Source of the DNA: Chthoniobacter flavus
GTDB lineage: Bacteria; Verrucomicrobiota; Verrucomicrobiia; Chthoniobacterales; Chthoniobacteraceae
Direction of reading: 5' to 3'
Assembly: GCA_945861435.1 (NCBI GenBank)
Contig: CAMAUX010000009.1
Location: forward strand, 62,001 to 126,000
DNA: 64,000 nucleotides
The notes beneath the pieces are model-generated. The model saw only the letters and a program-made list of their open reading frames with translations, had not been told where the DNA came from and did no database searches. Numbering within the stretch: the first letter of the stretch is position 1; each line of letters opens with the position of its first letter. Positions 1 through 10,300 of this stretch are shown piece by piece. Both the position numbers and the translations under genes were made by a program.

Positions 1-102
1 TTCCTCCGCAACCCCGACAGCGCAGAATCCCGCTGAGGAAGCGCAAATCATCACCCGCGGGAAAACCCGCCAACTGCAGGCCGGGGTGGCTGCCAAGAAG
101 CT

Positions 103-1029
103 CTACAAAGGCGGAGGGGGCGCGTTTCCTGAAGAACCCCAGACGATCGGATACCCGGGCCGCTGCAGCTCAAACCCGCAGTCGAGTCCCATCTTCGTGG
201 CTTTCTCGCGAACCGCCCGGAAGACCTCAAAACTGTCGGGATACACGTACAGCACAATATAGTGATCCGACTTCGACAGCCCGCGCAGCATCGACTCGAC
301 CCTCGCTGCATCAGCGCTGGTGGTCCACCCCGCTTGCTCGATGGGGTTAGACTCCCGGCTGTCGCCCTCCTTGGCCACCCAGCGAATCGAAACCTCATTC
401 CGCCCGCCGCTAGGAAGGTCGAGTGGATAAACACGGTCGAACTTGCAGATGATGTTGAAGGGCCGTTTGGTCTGGGCTCGCTCCTTCGGAAACCGCAACG
501 CCACCGCGCGCGAGCCTGCCTCTTTCTGAATCATACTGCTGATTTCCTTCATCCGCCCCTCGATGCGAGCCAGCTCCTGCTCATACGCCCTGATCTCATT
601 GTTCACTTGCTGCATCTTGCGCTCCAGCGGCCGCAGCTGCTTACCAAGTTTCTCCTCTTCTGCGGAGTAATCGGTCACCACGTTCTTCGGATCACTCTCC
701 GCCTCCCGTTGCGCGCGTGCGCGCTCACCACGGGCCTTTGCCAGCGCCTCTTCCAATTTCCGCTTCTCCTCCAAAAGAGGATTCGAGTCCGGTGCGGGTG
801 CCGCTGCGGCCTGCTCGATCAGCCTTCGGGCATTCGCCAGATCCTCCTCGGCCACCGCCACCCTTCGCTGCAGCATCTCCCCGCCCGCCTGATCCCCCGG
901 GGAATCCTGCTTTCCCGTCTGCGCCATCAGCGCCACCAAAATCGCGATGAGCAGAATCGCTCCAAACATGCTGCACACCGTGTCCAGAAGGAGCTCAAGA
1001 CTGTCACTTCCGTGATGCCTCTTCTTCAT
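103..1029 (-). CDS. ExbD/MotB-like membrane protein, paralogue B of the GTPase operon
   Basis: A 308-residue protein. Residues about 10-34 form one membrane helix that begins with an acidic LLLDTVCSMFG segment, the position where ExbD/TolR/MotB proteins carry their proton-binding Asp. A long charged coiled coil follows (about 45-170). The C-terminal domain contains YIVLYVYPDSFEVF and a KATKMGLDCGFEL segment, like the small alpha/beta extracytoplasmic domain of ExbD. The same layout and C-terminal pattern occur in the gene just upstream, so the two are paralogues. The start ATG overlaps the upstream stop by four bases (ATGA), which suggests translational coupling. The gene is the last of the operon inside the window. 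I infer that it is a stator-like partner of the ExbB-like subunit. Its exact family name is not certain. Confidence 0.72.
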   Translation of the reverse strand: MKKRHHGSDSLELLLDTVCSMFGAILLIAILVALMAQTGKQDSPGDQAGGEMLQRRVAVAEEDLANARRLIEQAAAAPAPDSNPLLEEKRKLEEALAKARGERARAQREAESDPKNVVTDYSAEEEKLGKQLRPLERKMQQVNNEIRAYEQELARIEGRMKEISSMIQKEAGSRAVALRFPKERAQTKRPFNIICKFDRVYPLDLPSGGRNEVSIRWVAKEGDSRESNPIEQAGWTTSADAARVESMLRGLSKSDHYIVLYVYPDSFEVFRAVREKATKMGLDCGFELQRPGYPIVWGSSGNAPPPPL

Positions 1030-1880
1030 GGGGCCTTGAGCTGCACGGACACCTCCTCCCCGACCGCGTCGTAACCAATCTCAAACCCAGCGCTTCTCGC
1101 GCGGTTGGTGAGCTCATCAAAGTGGAAGCAGCCCGAGGGCTTGAAATAAAAGACGATATACTGCTCCAGCTTCGCATACCGCGAGAGCGCATCCCCAAAC
1201 TTCCCCACCAGACCACTGCCGACAAGCTCCTGCTTCTCCGCACTCCCCAGCCTCTGAAGCGTGATCGTACCTCCCGAAACCACCGCCAGCACGGGCTCCT
1301 TCGTCGTGTTCGTCCGGTCCGGAATCAACCACAGCTCATTGCGCTTCTTCTGCTCCGCAAGCAACTGACTCTCCTTCTCCTTCAACTGCTCCTCAACACG
1401 CGCCACCTGCGCCCGCCGGCTCGCCGCCTCCTTCTCCGCATCCGCAATCTGCGCCGTCACCCTCGCGATGCGCGCCTTCGTCTTATCCAGCGACTCCTGC
1501 AGGATCGCCGCACCCCCCTTGCTCCATTGCGCTCCGGAAACCGTCCCTGCGGGCGCAGGCCCCTTCGGCATCCCCGCAAGTTCTGCACGCAGCCACTCGA
1601 CCCGGCCGCGGACGGCGGAGGGATCGTCTCCGGCGGATTTTTCGGCGGCATCGCTCAGCGTGGCATTGGCCTGCGCGAGTGCGTCGAGGAGTTGCTCCAG
1701 CTTTCTGGCAAGGGCGCCGCTGTCGCCCCCTCCGGAGTTCTTGAGAAGGGGATCCCCCATGTCGAGCGCGAGCAGCATCACGATCGTGATGATCACCGCC
1801 ATCGCAGAGGTGATGATGTCTTGGAACGCAAAGAACGGACTCACACCGCCCGCCCCGCCGCGCTGGAATCTGCCCTTCAT
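1026..1880 (-). CDS. ExbD/MotB-like membrane protein, paralogue A of the GTPase operon
   Basis: A 284-residue protein. The N-terminus SPFFAFQDIITSAMAVII leads into one transmembrane helix (about residues 13-40) with an Asp at its start and another at its end. A coiled coil rich in Glu, Arg, Lys and Ala follows (about 55-175). The C-terminal domain contains EQYIVFYFKPSGCFHFDEL and ARSAGFEIGYDAV, which matches the downstream paralogue position by position. This is the architecture of proton-channel partners (ExbD, TolR, MotB, ZorB), but with an unusually long coiled coil between membrane and periplasmic domain. The gene begins 13 bases after the ExbB-like gene, so the two are very likely co-translated. 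The function as an ion-channel partner is inferred from this pairing. Confidence 0.72.
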   Translation of the reverse strand: MKGRFQRGGAGGVSPFFAFQDIITSAMAVIITIVMLLALDMGDPLLKNSGGGDSGALARKLEQLLDALAQANATLSDAAEKSAGDDPSAVRGRVEWLRAELAGMPKGPAPAGTVSGAQWSKGGAAILQESLDKTKARIARVTAQIADAEKEAASRRAQVARVEEQLKEKESQLLAEQKKRNELWLIPDRTNTTKEPVLAVVSGGTITLQRLGSAEKQELVGSGLVGKFGDALSRYAKLEQYIVFYFKPSGCFHFDELTNRARSAGFEIGYDAVGEEVSVQLKAP

Positions 1881-1893
1881 CGGAGAAAAACCA

Positions 1894-2778
1894 TCACAGC
1901 AGCTTCAGCTTCGAGACGACGTGCGCATCGCAGTAATCCTTGCACTCGTCGAGGAACTCCCCCTCCCGCGCCTGCAGGAAGGAAAGCAGCACTTGGATGA
2001 TCACCGCGCACACCAGCGCCACCAGCGTCGTCTCAAACTTCGTCGCAAGACCCGCCGTCACCGCCTGCAAACCCTCGCGAATCGCCGTGAGATCCCCACC
2101 CGAACGCAGCGTCACCCCCAGCGCACCGATGGCCGAGCGCAGACCGATCACCGTCCCGATGAATCCCAGAACCGGGATCACCCATAGAAAGCTGTGGATC
2201 AGCCCGTAGCTGGAAGCCACCTGCTCCTCATCGCTGTCCGACTGATTGCGCAGGATCGTGGAAACATCGCCGATCTGCCCGATGTTCCCGAGGTTCGAGA
2301 GCCCGCGCTCAATCCGGTTCAGCAGCAGGAAGTGGCGCGTGTCGTCCACCAACCCGCGCATCCGCTCCAGCACGGCCCGCGCAGTCTCCCGGTTCAGCAC
2401 AAAATCGGGCTGCTGCGGCACGGCCGCGATCCGCAACGCACGGCGCTGCACGCCAAGCTTCGCATTCTTGAAGTACAGCATCGCCAGCGCCCAAAAGAAA
2501 AAAACCATCGTCGCATAGGGCGCCACACCACGCTCAAGGAACATGTCGCACACCGGCTGCAACCCAGCCCACCGCATCCGAACCCCGAGCACCGCCCCGA
2601 AGAAAAGCGCCGTCGCAAGAACCGCCACGCAAAATGACAGCAGCCGGTTCGCGCAGGTAAAGCGCCCACCACGAAACCCAAGGCGCTGCTCAGGATCCGC
2701 CCGCGCCCAGCACAGGTGAAAGTCGCCGGTTCCAGACGCGGCTTGTTCGGGGACGGCGGAGAAGGGAAGTGCAGCCAT
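1894..2778 (-). CDS. MotA/TolQ/ExbB-family proton-channel subunit
   Basis: A 294-residue membrane protein. Predicted helices lie at about 47-66, 86-104, 192-215 and 248-270. The C-terminal half has the MotA/TolQ/ExbB signature region: SSYGLIHSFLWVIPVLGFIG followed by TVIGLRSAIGAL, and later LQAVTAGLATKFETTLVALV. In characterised relatives this domain forms a pentamer around two ExbD/MotB helices and converts proton flux into movement of a partner. Two ExbD-like genes follow directly, which supports that role. The gene sits inside a GTPase/GAP1/PrsW operon, not beside tonB, tol-pal or flagellar genes, so iron uptake or motility is unlikely. The first 45 residues are poorly conserved-looking and the true start could be internal. 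Confidence 0.8.
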   Translation of the reverse strand: MAALPFSAVPEQAASGTGDFHLCWARADPEQRLGFRGGRFTCANRLLSFCVAVLATALFFGAVLGVRMRWAGLQPVCDMFLERGVAPYATMVFFFWALAMLYFKNAKLGVQRRALRIAAVPQQPDFVLNRETARAVLERMRGLVDDTRHFLLLNRIERGLSNLGNIGQIGDVSTILRNQSDSDEEQVASSYGLIHSFLWVIPVLGFIGTVIGLRSAIGALGVTLRSGGDLTAIREGLQAVTAGLATKFETTLVALVCAVIIQVLLSFLQAREGEFLDECKDYCDAHVVSKLKLL

Positions 2779-2816
2779 GGTTCAGCAGGGGTTGGGGTTT
2801 AGGGACACAGGAAAAT

Positions 2817-4337
2817 TCACCGGGTAGGGACGGGGGCAGGAACAACACGGGCGACAGCGCCGCGCGCGATCGCAATCTCGCGGAGCCCTTCGCGGATCAG
2901 CCCGATGACAATGACCCACGCGGCGAACCCCACAAAGATCATGAACTTCCATGCCCCGCCCTGAAGCGCGTTCCAGAGCGCATGCAGCGCCATCGCGGCG
3001 ATGAACGGGCCCAGAAACTTTTTGCTCATCAAAATATCCAGCACGAAGCCGTGCTCCCGCTTCGCCCTCCAAATCCCCGCCCCCACAATCGCGGTCCACA
3101 CCGCATGGGAACCAAGGGGCTCGATGATCCCCCGCACAAAAAGGGACTGAAACATCCCCACGGCGGCCGCCACAAAAGCCTCCTCCACCGCCTGCCCGCT
3201 CGCCCCGGCGACCATGGCTGCGGTGGCCTTTTGAACCCCGCCCAGCAACTCCTCAAACGCATATCCCGCCGTCTCGAACACAGCGAATCCCGTCCCCACA
3301 GCCGCCCCGAATAACAGTCCGTTCAACGTCCAGTTGTAACGGGGTTTGTTCACCATCCAGATCAGGACCAGCATCTTCGCGGGCTCCTCAATCAACCCGG
3401 CAATCCATCCCAGCCGCTCCCCGTCAGCCGATTGAAGACCCAGCACCGAGACCACGAACTTCAGGATGTGCGGGTGCAGCAGGACCGTGAAGAGCAGCGA
3501 GATCGTCCCTCCCACCACCACCAGCTTGAGCACCAGATAAAGCGAAACGTTGCGCGGCTTGTTGACCTCAAAGAACAACACAAGGATCGCCAGCGGCGTC
3601 GCAAGCGCCCCCAGCACAATCAGCCCAGGAATGAACTTGTCGTTCCCACCCTTCGCCGTCGCGTAGCACAACACCCCAAACGCCGTCAGCGCCAGCCCAA
3701 GGATCCGCACAAACATCCACGGCTGCGGAAATGCCGCGCTCACCTCCGAAAGCCGCGGCGTCGTCGCCGTCGATCCACTCGCCAACAACAACTCCGTCTC
3801 CTCCGCCGGGTGCCGCCGGAACACCTGCGAAAACGTCTCCCAAAAACGAAACCCACCCGCCGAATCCACCCCCGCAAGACCCGACACCGCATCCGCCAGC
3901 GTCCCCACCCCAAGCCCCCCTCCCAGCGCCGGTTCCGCCACCGGATCCGCAACCCCATGGGGCGCCACCCCGTCCGCACCCGCACGCACTTCCTCTCGTT
4001 GCGACGGCCGCTCCGCCACAGCCTCCCCCCGGGTTCCAACCACCCCTCCCACACGCATCTGCTCCACAAGACCGCGCTCCCTCGCCCGAGCCGCCTCCAA
4101 CTGCTCCTCATACCCCCTCTGCATCCGCTGCTCCCGCGCCCGGACCTCGCGCACAGCGCGGTCATCCCCCTGCATCCGGTCAACAAACTCACCCGCCGAT
4201 ATCCACCCCACGCTGGTCTCGATCTGATGCATCCTGCTGACCTCTCCAGACGCCAGCTTCTCCCGAATCTGTGCGGCCGTGAAACGGCCCAGATCCATCC
4301 CCTTCCAAGATAAAGGATACAAAGAGTCCGCGCTCAT
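2817..4337 (-). CDS. GYF_2-PrsW-family intramembrane protease
   Basis: A 506-residue protein with two parts. Residues 1-55 resemble the GYF_2 domain (LYPLSWKGMDLGRFTAAQIR, then a conserved W at about 45). After a charged linker (about 60-200) come roughly eight membrane helices of the PrsW family. The four expected motifs are visible: EEPAK at about 317, FETAGYAFE at about 354, a membrane His at 411 (SHAVWTA) and a His at 452 (ALHALWNAL). PrsW of Bacillus cuts the anti-sigma factor RsiW at site 1. Here the neighbours are a GTPase and a channel-like module, so the substrate is more likely a membrane component of the operon. The start overlaps the upstream stop by four bases. Confidence 0.85.
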   Translation of the reverse strand: MSADSLYPLSWKGMDLGRFTAAQIREKLASGEVSRMHQIETSVGWISAGEFVDRMQGDDRAVREVRAREQRMQRGYEEQLEAARARERGLVEQMRVGGVVGTRGEAVAERPSQREEVRAGADGVAPHGVADPVAEPALGGGLGVGTLADAVSGLAGVDSAGGFRFWETFSQVFRRHPAEETELLLASGSTATTPRLSEVSAAFPQPWMFVRILGLALTAFGVLCYATAKGGNDKFIPGLIVLGALATPLAILVLFFEVNKPRNVSLYLVLKLVVVGGTISLLFTVLLHPHILKFVVSVLGLQSADGERLGWIAGLIEEPAKMLVLIWMVNKPRYNWTLNGLLFGAAVGTGFAVFETAGYAFEELLGGVQKATAAMVAGASGQAVEEAFVAAAVGMFQSLFVRGIIEPLGSHAVWTAIVGAGIWRAKREHGFVLDILMSKKFLGPFIAAMALHALWNALQGGAWKFMIFVGFAAWVIVIGLIREGLREIAIARGAVARVVPAPVPTR

Positions 4338-7300
4338 GGGACGGAGAGGAACGGAATCACAGGCGCCGCGGCCGAGGGGGGCACGGTGTCCTGCTGCTTG
4401 GTCTGCCCGAATGTCCGCCTGTCCAGCGGAACAAAGAAGAGCGGACTGAACACCCGGACACCCTTCACTTCACCTCCCGGACGCACTCCCACCGCCGCTG
4501 TGTTTACCCCCTCACCCACCCCCCAGAGCGCATCCGCCACGGCCGCCTCCGGCAGCAACTGCGCCACACCCGCCTCGTCCACAAACCCGCCATAGCGCAG
4601 CCCCGCGCCAATCACCGCCCGCACAATGTCCCGGTGCACCTGCGCTTCCTGCAGGTATTTGCGCGAGGCGACTTTCTTGAAAAACGCACCATAACATTCA
4701 TTCAAGGAGGCGCTCCGCACCGGAATCATCCAGTCCGCCGACGACGGCCGTTCCCGCTGCACAAGCCGGTCAAAAACCAAAAGGTCGCGCCGCAGCTGCG
4801 CGCTGTGCTGCAGCCCCCACTCGTACGGACGAATCTTCAGCAATCCCATCAGCTGCTGCCACAGGACCGCACGCACCGCAGCCGATGTGCCCGACATCCC
4901 GCTCAACACTTCAAAATAATGCATCAGCGAACGCTCGTACACCTGCCCGTTGGCATCCGTCATCCTGTTCAACTGCAACGCCGCAAGCGCCACCATCGCC
5001 TCCCCGGGCTTCCTGTCCTTCAGCTCATCCCCATCCCGACCCGGATCGGACGGCGGCGTCAACCGGTCATCCATAAAAAGCGCACTCGTGGATTTCGCAT
5101 CGGGGATGAAAAACGACCCCTTCCACGGCCCGCGACTCTCGCCGTTGATCATCCCGCCAAGAGCCTGCGGCACCCCACGACTGTACGCCGTCACCGTGGT
5201 CGCGTTGCCAGACTTCCGCCTCACCAGCTTGTGCACATAAACCTCATCCAAGTTCTTGTCCTGCCGGATACGCAGCAGCGCCGACACCTCCGGATCCAGC
5301 ACCTTCTGCGGCAGAAACCGCCCCCCGCCCAGATCCCCCTTCGCCGCCACCCACGCCTCCGCATCGTCGGGCAGCAGCAGCTTCGGAAGAAATCCCGCGA
5401 CCTCGGGAAAAACCGGCAGCAGCGTGCGCGCATTCACCACCGCCTTCGCCCGGACAAGACGCGATTTTTCAAAGCGCCCAAGCGCCTCCCGGTACGCCTC
5501 CAAGGTCCTTGCATCCCGCATCGCCGTGCTGCCGGCGGCGACCTGTTCAAGCTCCTGCACAAACACGTCCACGCGCTGACGCGCCGTGCGGATCCGTGTC
5601 TGGAGGGCGGCGGGGATTGCGAGCGCCTCGATCGGCGGCTCCAGCCGGCCCTCCAATCCGCGAAGCCTTGGCTGAATCGCCTCGAGCGCCGCACGCAACG
5701 CATCCTCCTCGCGCTCAAACCCAAGACCCTCCGCCACCATCTGGTCCACCTCCTCCACCTCCTTGGAAGCCTGCTGTGCAAGCACCTCCCGCATCGCTGT
5801 GAAGTGCGCGTCCAAACGGTTGCGCAACACCGTCAACCGCCCGTCCGGAGCCGCACGCAGCCCCGGCGCGACCGCCTCCACCAGCTCCACGCAGAGCTTG
5901 AGCTGGGCCGCCCACTGCGACGGCGACTGCACACCAAGATCACCCCCCACCGCCTCCTCCATCTTCCCCAATTCCGCCACCGCCTGCCCAAGCTTGGCGC
6001 GCTCACCAGCCACCCATGCCGCCGCCTCCTCCACCGCCACACGCATCGTCGGCCGCTCCGCAACACCGTCCGCACGCAGCTTCTCCACAAGCTTCTCCGC
6101 CCCATCCACCGCGCGATTCGCACGCAGCTCCTCAAGGCGCCCGCGCTCGTCCCGTTCCCGATAAAAACGCACGGCAAAAAAGATGCCCGCCGACAAAAGA
6201 CCCGCCACCAAAACCACCGTCGACACCGCCCGCAGACGCTTCTGCCGGTGGAGACGCCCAATTTCCAAACGCACCGAATCCGATGCCCTCCGCACCCGCC
6301 CCACCAGCTCCTCCGGAACAGGGCGTCCCCCATGCTCCAACACCCCCCACATCCGCCCCATCTCCGTCAGCATCTCCTCCAGTTCCGCCACCTCGAGACT
6401 CGACCTCGCCAGCAGCCGGTTCTCGCTCTGCTCCACAAACGCCCGCAGCAACTGCACCTGCGCCTCAAACTGACTCTGCGCACGCTCCTCCCGCATCCGC
6501 CCAAGCGCCCATGCCCGGCTCTCCTCACACAAGCCGGTCGCAGCCGGCGGCAGCGTGATGCGGTGCCCAGCCCGCAGCGCCTCAATCCGCTCCACGGTCC
6601 GCAACGCCTCATTCCACAAGCCCGCGCGACGATCATGCGGAAGCCCTTCCAACAACTGCCCGCACAACGTCTCCGCAGCCGCGCGCTCCACACCGCGCCT
6701 CAAATCGGCCCCCCGCTGATAATCGGCGTTTTCCAAATACTGCGCCGGTGTCCCAAGCCGCTCCACCTCCTCCACCGCACGAAGCACCGCATCCTCCCCA
6801 TCCTTCCCATCCTTTGCGGACTCCCCAAGGGCCGTGTGCAAAACCCCGAGCGCCTCCCGAAACAACTTCGCCTCAAGACGCCGGAGTTCCGCCGCGGCGT
6901 TGGTGTCCGCCGGGTTCAGGCGCACAATGCTGCGCACGATCCGCAGCGCCCCCACATCATCGCGCGAACTCACCGCCGCGCGGTATTCTTTGTATAGCGG
7001 ATGATTCGGCGCGATGCCCTTGGCATAAAGCGTATTGAGCATCTGCACCGCCTTCGGATCGAACGCTGGCGGAACCGGCAGTCCGAGTCCCTGGCATTTG
7101 CCCACCCACTGGGGCGCCTCGGCGAAGCTCAGCGCCGAGATCACGTCCATGAGCGCGGGCTCCACCTCCGCCACCTGCAGTGCCTGCAATTCGCTCCCCT
7201 TGGCCAACATCTCCGCGCACTGCTCCAACCGCAGCACCGCCTCCCGCCCCAGTCGCGCATATTCCGCAGCAAGCCCCGCCACATCGCCCCGCCCCTCAAG

Positions 7301-7345
7301 CGCCTCACGCACCTGCCTTACCAACTTTGTCAGGGCGTAGTTCAC
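4334..7345 (-). CDS. Large single-pass coiled-coil protein of the GTPase operon
   Basis: A 1003-residue protein of no family I recognise. Residues 1-370 are mostly helical, with TPR-like stretches, and probably cytoplasmic. One membrane helix lies at about 373-393 (STVVLVAGLLSAGIFFAV). The next 250 or so residues are rich in Glu, Ala, Arg and Leu and look coiled-coil. The last third (about 680-1003) is more globular and contains RIRQDKNLDEVYVHKLV and MNDRL-like acidic loops. Its ends overlap the GAP1 gene and the PrsW gene by four bases each, so it is an integral operon member. With one central helix and large domains on both sides it could carry a signal across the membrane between the GTPase side and the channel side. 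That role is inference. Confidence 0.7.
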   Translation of the reverse strand: MNYALTKLVRQVREALEGRGDVAGLAAEYARLGREAVLRLEQCAEMLAKGSELQALQVAEVEPALMDVISALSFAEAPQWVGKCQGLGLPVPPAFDPKAVQMLNTLYAKGIAPNHPLYKEYRAAVSSRDDVGALRIVRSIVRLNPADTNAAAELRRLEAKLFREALGVLHTALGESAKDGKDGEDAVLRAVEEVERLGTPAQYLENADYQRGADLRRGVERAAAETLCGQLLEGLPHDRRAGLWNEALRTVERIEALRAGHRITLPPAATGLCEESRAWALGRMREERAQSQFEAQVQLLRAFVEQSENRLLARSSLEVAELEEMLTEMGRMWGVLEHGGRPVPEELVGRVRRASDSVRLEIGRLHRQKRLRAVSTVVLVAGLLSAGIFFAVRFYRERDERGRLEELRANRAVDGAEKLVEKLRADGVAERPTMRVAVEEAAAWVAGERAKLGQAVAELGKMEEAVGGDLGVQSPSQWAAQLKLCVELVEAVAPGLRAAPDGRLTVLRNRLDAHFTAMREVLAQQASKEVEEVDQMVAEGLGFEREEDALRAALEAIQPRLRGLEGRLEPPIEALAIPAALQTRIRTARQRVDVFVQELEQVAAGSTAMRDARTLEAYREALGRFEKSRLVRAKAVVNARTLLPVFPEVAGFLPKLLLPDDAEAWVAAKGDLGGGRFLPQKVLDPEVSALLRIRQDKNLDEVYVHKLVRRKSGNATTVTAYSRGVPQALGGMINGESRGPWKGSFFIPDAKSTSALFMDDRLTPPSDPGRDGDELKDRKPGEAMVALAALQLNRMTDANGQVYERSLMHYFEVLSGMSGTSAAVRAVLWQQLMGLLKIRPYEWGLQHSAQLRRDLLVFDRLVQRERPSSADWMIPVRSASLNECYGAFFKKVASRKYLQEAQVHRDIVRAVIGAGLRYGGFVDEAGVAQLLPEAAVADALWGVGEGVNTAAVGVRPGGEVKGVRVFSPLFFVPLDRRTFGQTKQQDTVPPSAAAPVIPFLSVP

Positions 7346-10300
7346 AGTCTCTTCTTGAAGTAAAGAACCCTAGGGAGCGGGGGCGCGCCGTTCTTCGGTT
7401 TCTTGGAAAACACAACCTCATAGTCGATCTGAGGCGGTTGCGCAGTTGGCGACGCCACAGGAGGCAAGAGAGCCGCAGCAGGACGCGGCGGCACCGATTT
7501 CGATTTTTCAATTAAGTGCTTCAACTTATTCGTGAGCGTTTCTTTTGCGCGATCAAACGCATCTTTCTTACCTGGGACGTTATTGTCGTTGCCGTTCAAC
7601 GCCACGGCTTTGGCTGCTTCAAGGGCCTTTTCCAAACACACGCGCAGCTTCTGATCATCATTTCCGGGACAGCTCTTCAACTCCGAACCCGCCGCACCCA
7701 ACTCCTCTCCGCCCGACCCCGCAGCCGTTCCGAGGAGCTCCGCAAACAAACCCACCACCTCCTGCGCTGTCTTCAGATTATTGCCGACTCCCCACTTCCC
7801 TTTTTTATTATTTTTCTTAGAGAAATTACCATCAAGCTTATCGGCGTCCGTATTAAAATACCCCTTCCATTCCCTCGCCTTCCCTCCGTCTGGCATAAAT
7901 AACTGGTGATACTCGTCCGGAGTTGCGGGATTGGGAGTTGGCGGGTTGGCCGGCGTCGTTTGCTGGCTGTCAACAACAGCCTCAGGAATGTTAGCAATCC
8001 ATTTGGCACCGTCCTTTTTGGTTAAGGGGGCTTCCTTTCCATTAAAACGGACCGTCCATACCACATCCGCCAGATAGTCGGGCGGATTAAAGTGTTCGAG
8101 GATCAGTTCTTGGCTCTCGCGCCGCGCCCGAACCTCCTCAGCAACGGCCTTCGGCGCAACCTGGGAAGTTTCCGCCCGCTGTCCCGACTTGGAAGCCACT
8201 AATGGTGGAAACACATGCACCACGAGATGTTTGTGCCCGACTTTATCCTCAACCTCAATGTCCCCATAATCGGTGGATGCAGGCCCGCCATCCCCCCTTG
8301 TAAGTTTGTTCCCTTCTCCGAGTTTGAAAAACGGCTTCAGGTCTAAGCGAGCCTCTGCGATCCGCTCCCCACCCACACCTTCGAGCGGCGGCCAGTAGAT
8401 CAGTTCTTTCCCATCCGATGGACCTTTATTATCCGCCCATTTGAACTTCACCCCCTCCCGCTCTTTGATCGGCGTGAGTTCCTTGATCTCCATGGCAGCA
8501 AGATCCTCCCACCCCACCGCAAAAACTTCGGTGGTATTGAGGATATTCGACGGGCCATCAGCATTAGCTTTCTTCGCTTTTTCCTCCGCAGCGGTCTTCT
8601 CCAAACGCTCTTTTCTTTCTTTCTCCTCTTTCTTTTTATTCGCCGCCCGCTTCTCTTCCAACCACTCAGGCAGCGGCGCCGCCACATCCGCCACCTTCGT
8701 CCCTCCCCTTTCAATCCCCCTCCATGCCTCAACCTGCGCCCTCAGCTTCTTGACCGTCACCATCTCCTGAAATTTCGGCTCCTTCGGCTCCATTCCCGAT
8801 TTGTACCGGCCCGTCTCCTCTTCAATCTCCTTCAGCTTCTTCTCAAAATGCTCCGGCCTCAGTCCTGCGGCCTTTTCCCCGTCCTTCAAATCCTTCTCTA
8901 GCCCGTCCAACGCGACCTCCACCCACCACTTCTGAAATGCACGCGCCACACTTCTGTACTCGCTGAAATCAGCGCTCCACTCATTCTCCCACTTCCACCA
9001 ATCAGCGGGAGGCACGCCCTGCGCAGCATCCGCGGGATGCTCCTTAAACCCTGCAAGCTTCCGAAGGAGTGCGATCTCCCTCCGCGGACGCTGCATCTCG
9101 TCGTCGCCCTCCGGAATTCCATCGAACTTCCCGCTGAATCGACGATCCAATTCCTCGTGCGTCACCAACTCAAAACCGCCGTCTTTTTTGAGTTGCTCAT
9201 CTAATTCTTTCACCTGACTCAGGACCTCTTCTTTCCGGCTCTTAAGCTCCTCCCTCTCTTTATCGCGCCTCACCCCCTCTTGATATTCCTTCCACCCAAA
9301 CACCCCCCCTCCCGCCAGCACCAAGGCCAAGACCGCCATGCCCAGTGCCCACCACTGCCGGCTCCGTCCCGCACCCCGCCGCTCCGCCCCCGTGCTGAAA
9401 TCCATCCGCGCTTCCGCACGGAGCGCAGGCATCGCGGCGGAACCTGTGGACTTCCCAACCCCCGCGTCTTCCTCCACCGGATACGCACGCATGGGCGCCT
9501 GCCAGCCCGCCCTTTCCGCCTCCTCGTAGGACTCCTCGTAGGACGCCTCCTCGCGCCCCCAGGACGCTCCGGCTTCGGAGAAAGGATGCTCCTCGGGCGC
9601 CTCTGCAACGGGCACCTCCGGCAACCGGTGCGGCGCTGTGAGATCCAGCACCGGCAGCGCATCGGAATAGTCGCGCACCGGAGATCCCGCCTCCACTCCG
9701 AGCCATGACAAGGAGCCCCTTTCGTCGCTGGGCTGGAGCGATGTCGTGAAGCTCACACCCCACCCGCGACCCGGATGCAGACTCAGCGCATCGGCCAGCA
9801 GACCAAGCGACGTCAACCGATCGGGAAGCACCAGCCAGCCCCGCCGCGCCACATCGCCGCTGACCAGCAGCCACGCCTTCATCCCATCCCCGCAGAACCG
9901 CTCCCAATGCACTCCGGCAGCCGAACCCACCGCGGGAAAACCGCCCAGCGAGACGGTCTCCGCCCCCTCCAACCAGAGCGGCAGCTGATCCCAGCGCGGA
10001 AGCCACGCCATCCCCAGCAGCACATCCGCCGAGCTGCACGCAAGGCCCGCCACCTCGTGCTCCTCCGCAATCAGATGGTGCGCCACATGATTGGTCCTGC
10101 CCGTGTAATCCGCTCCCGCGTCCCGGATGCACGAAAGCACGTGATAAGACCGCCCCCCTTCCACAACCACCCGGTGCGCACTCACCACACGATCCGGATC
10201 CAAACCGGGTTGCCGCGAAAACTGGCTGAACCGCTCCACCGCCGCCACCACCATCGGCGGCACCTCGCGGTGACGCGCCACCGTCCCAAACCCGCTCCGC

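Noticed and set aside
1-51. Possible start of another minus-strand gene at the left edge (ATG at 51 reading off the window)
   Set aside because: Only about 17 codons are visible and no ribosome-binding site or family motif supports it.
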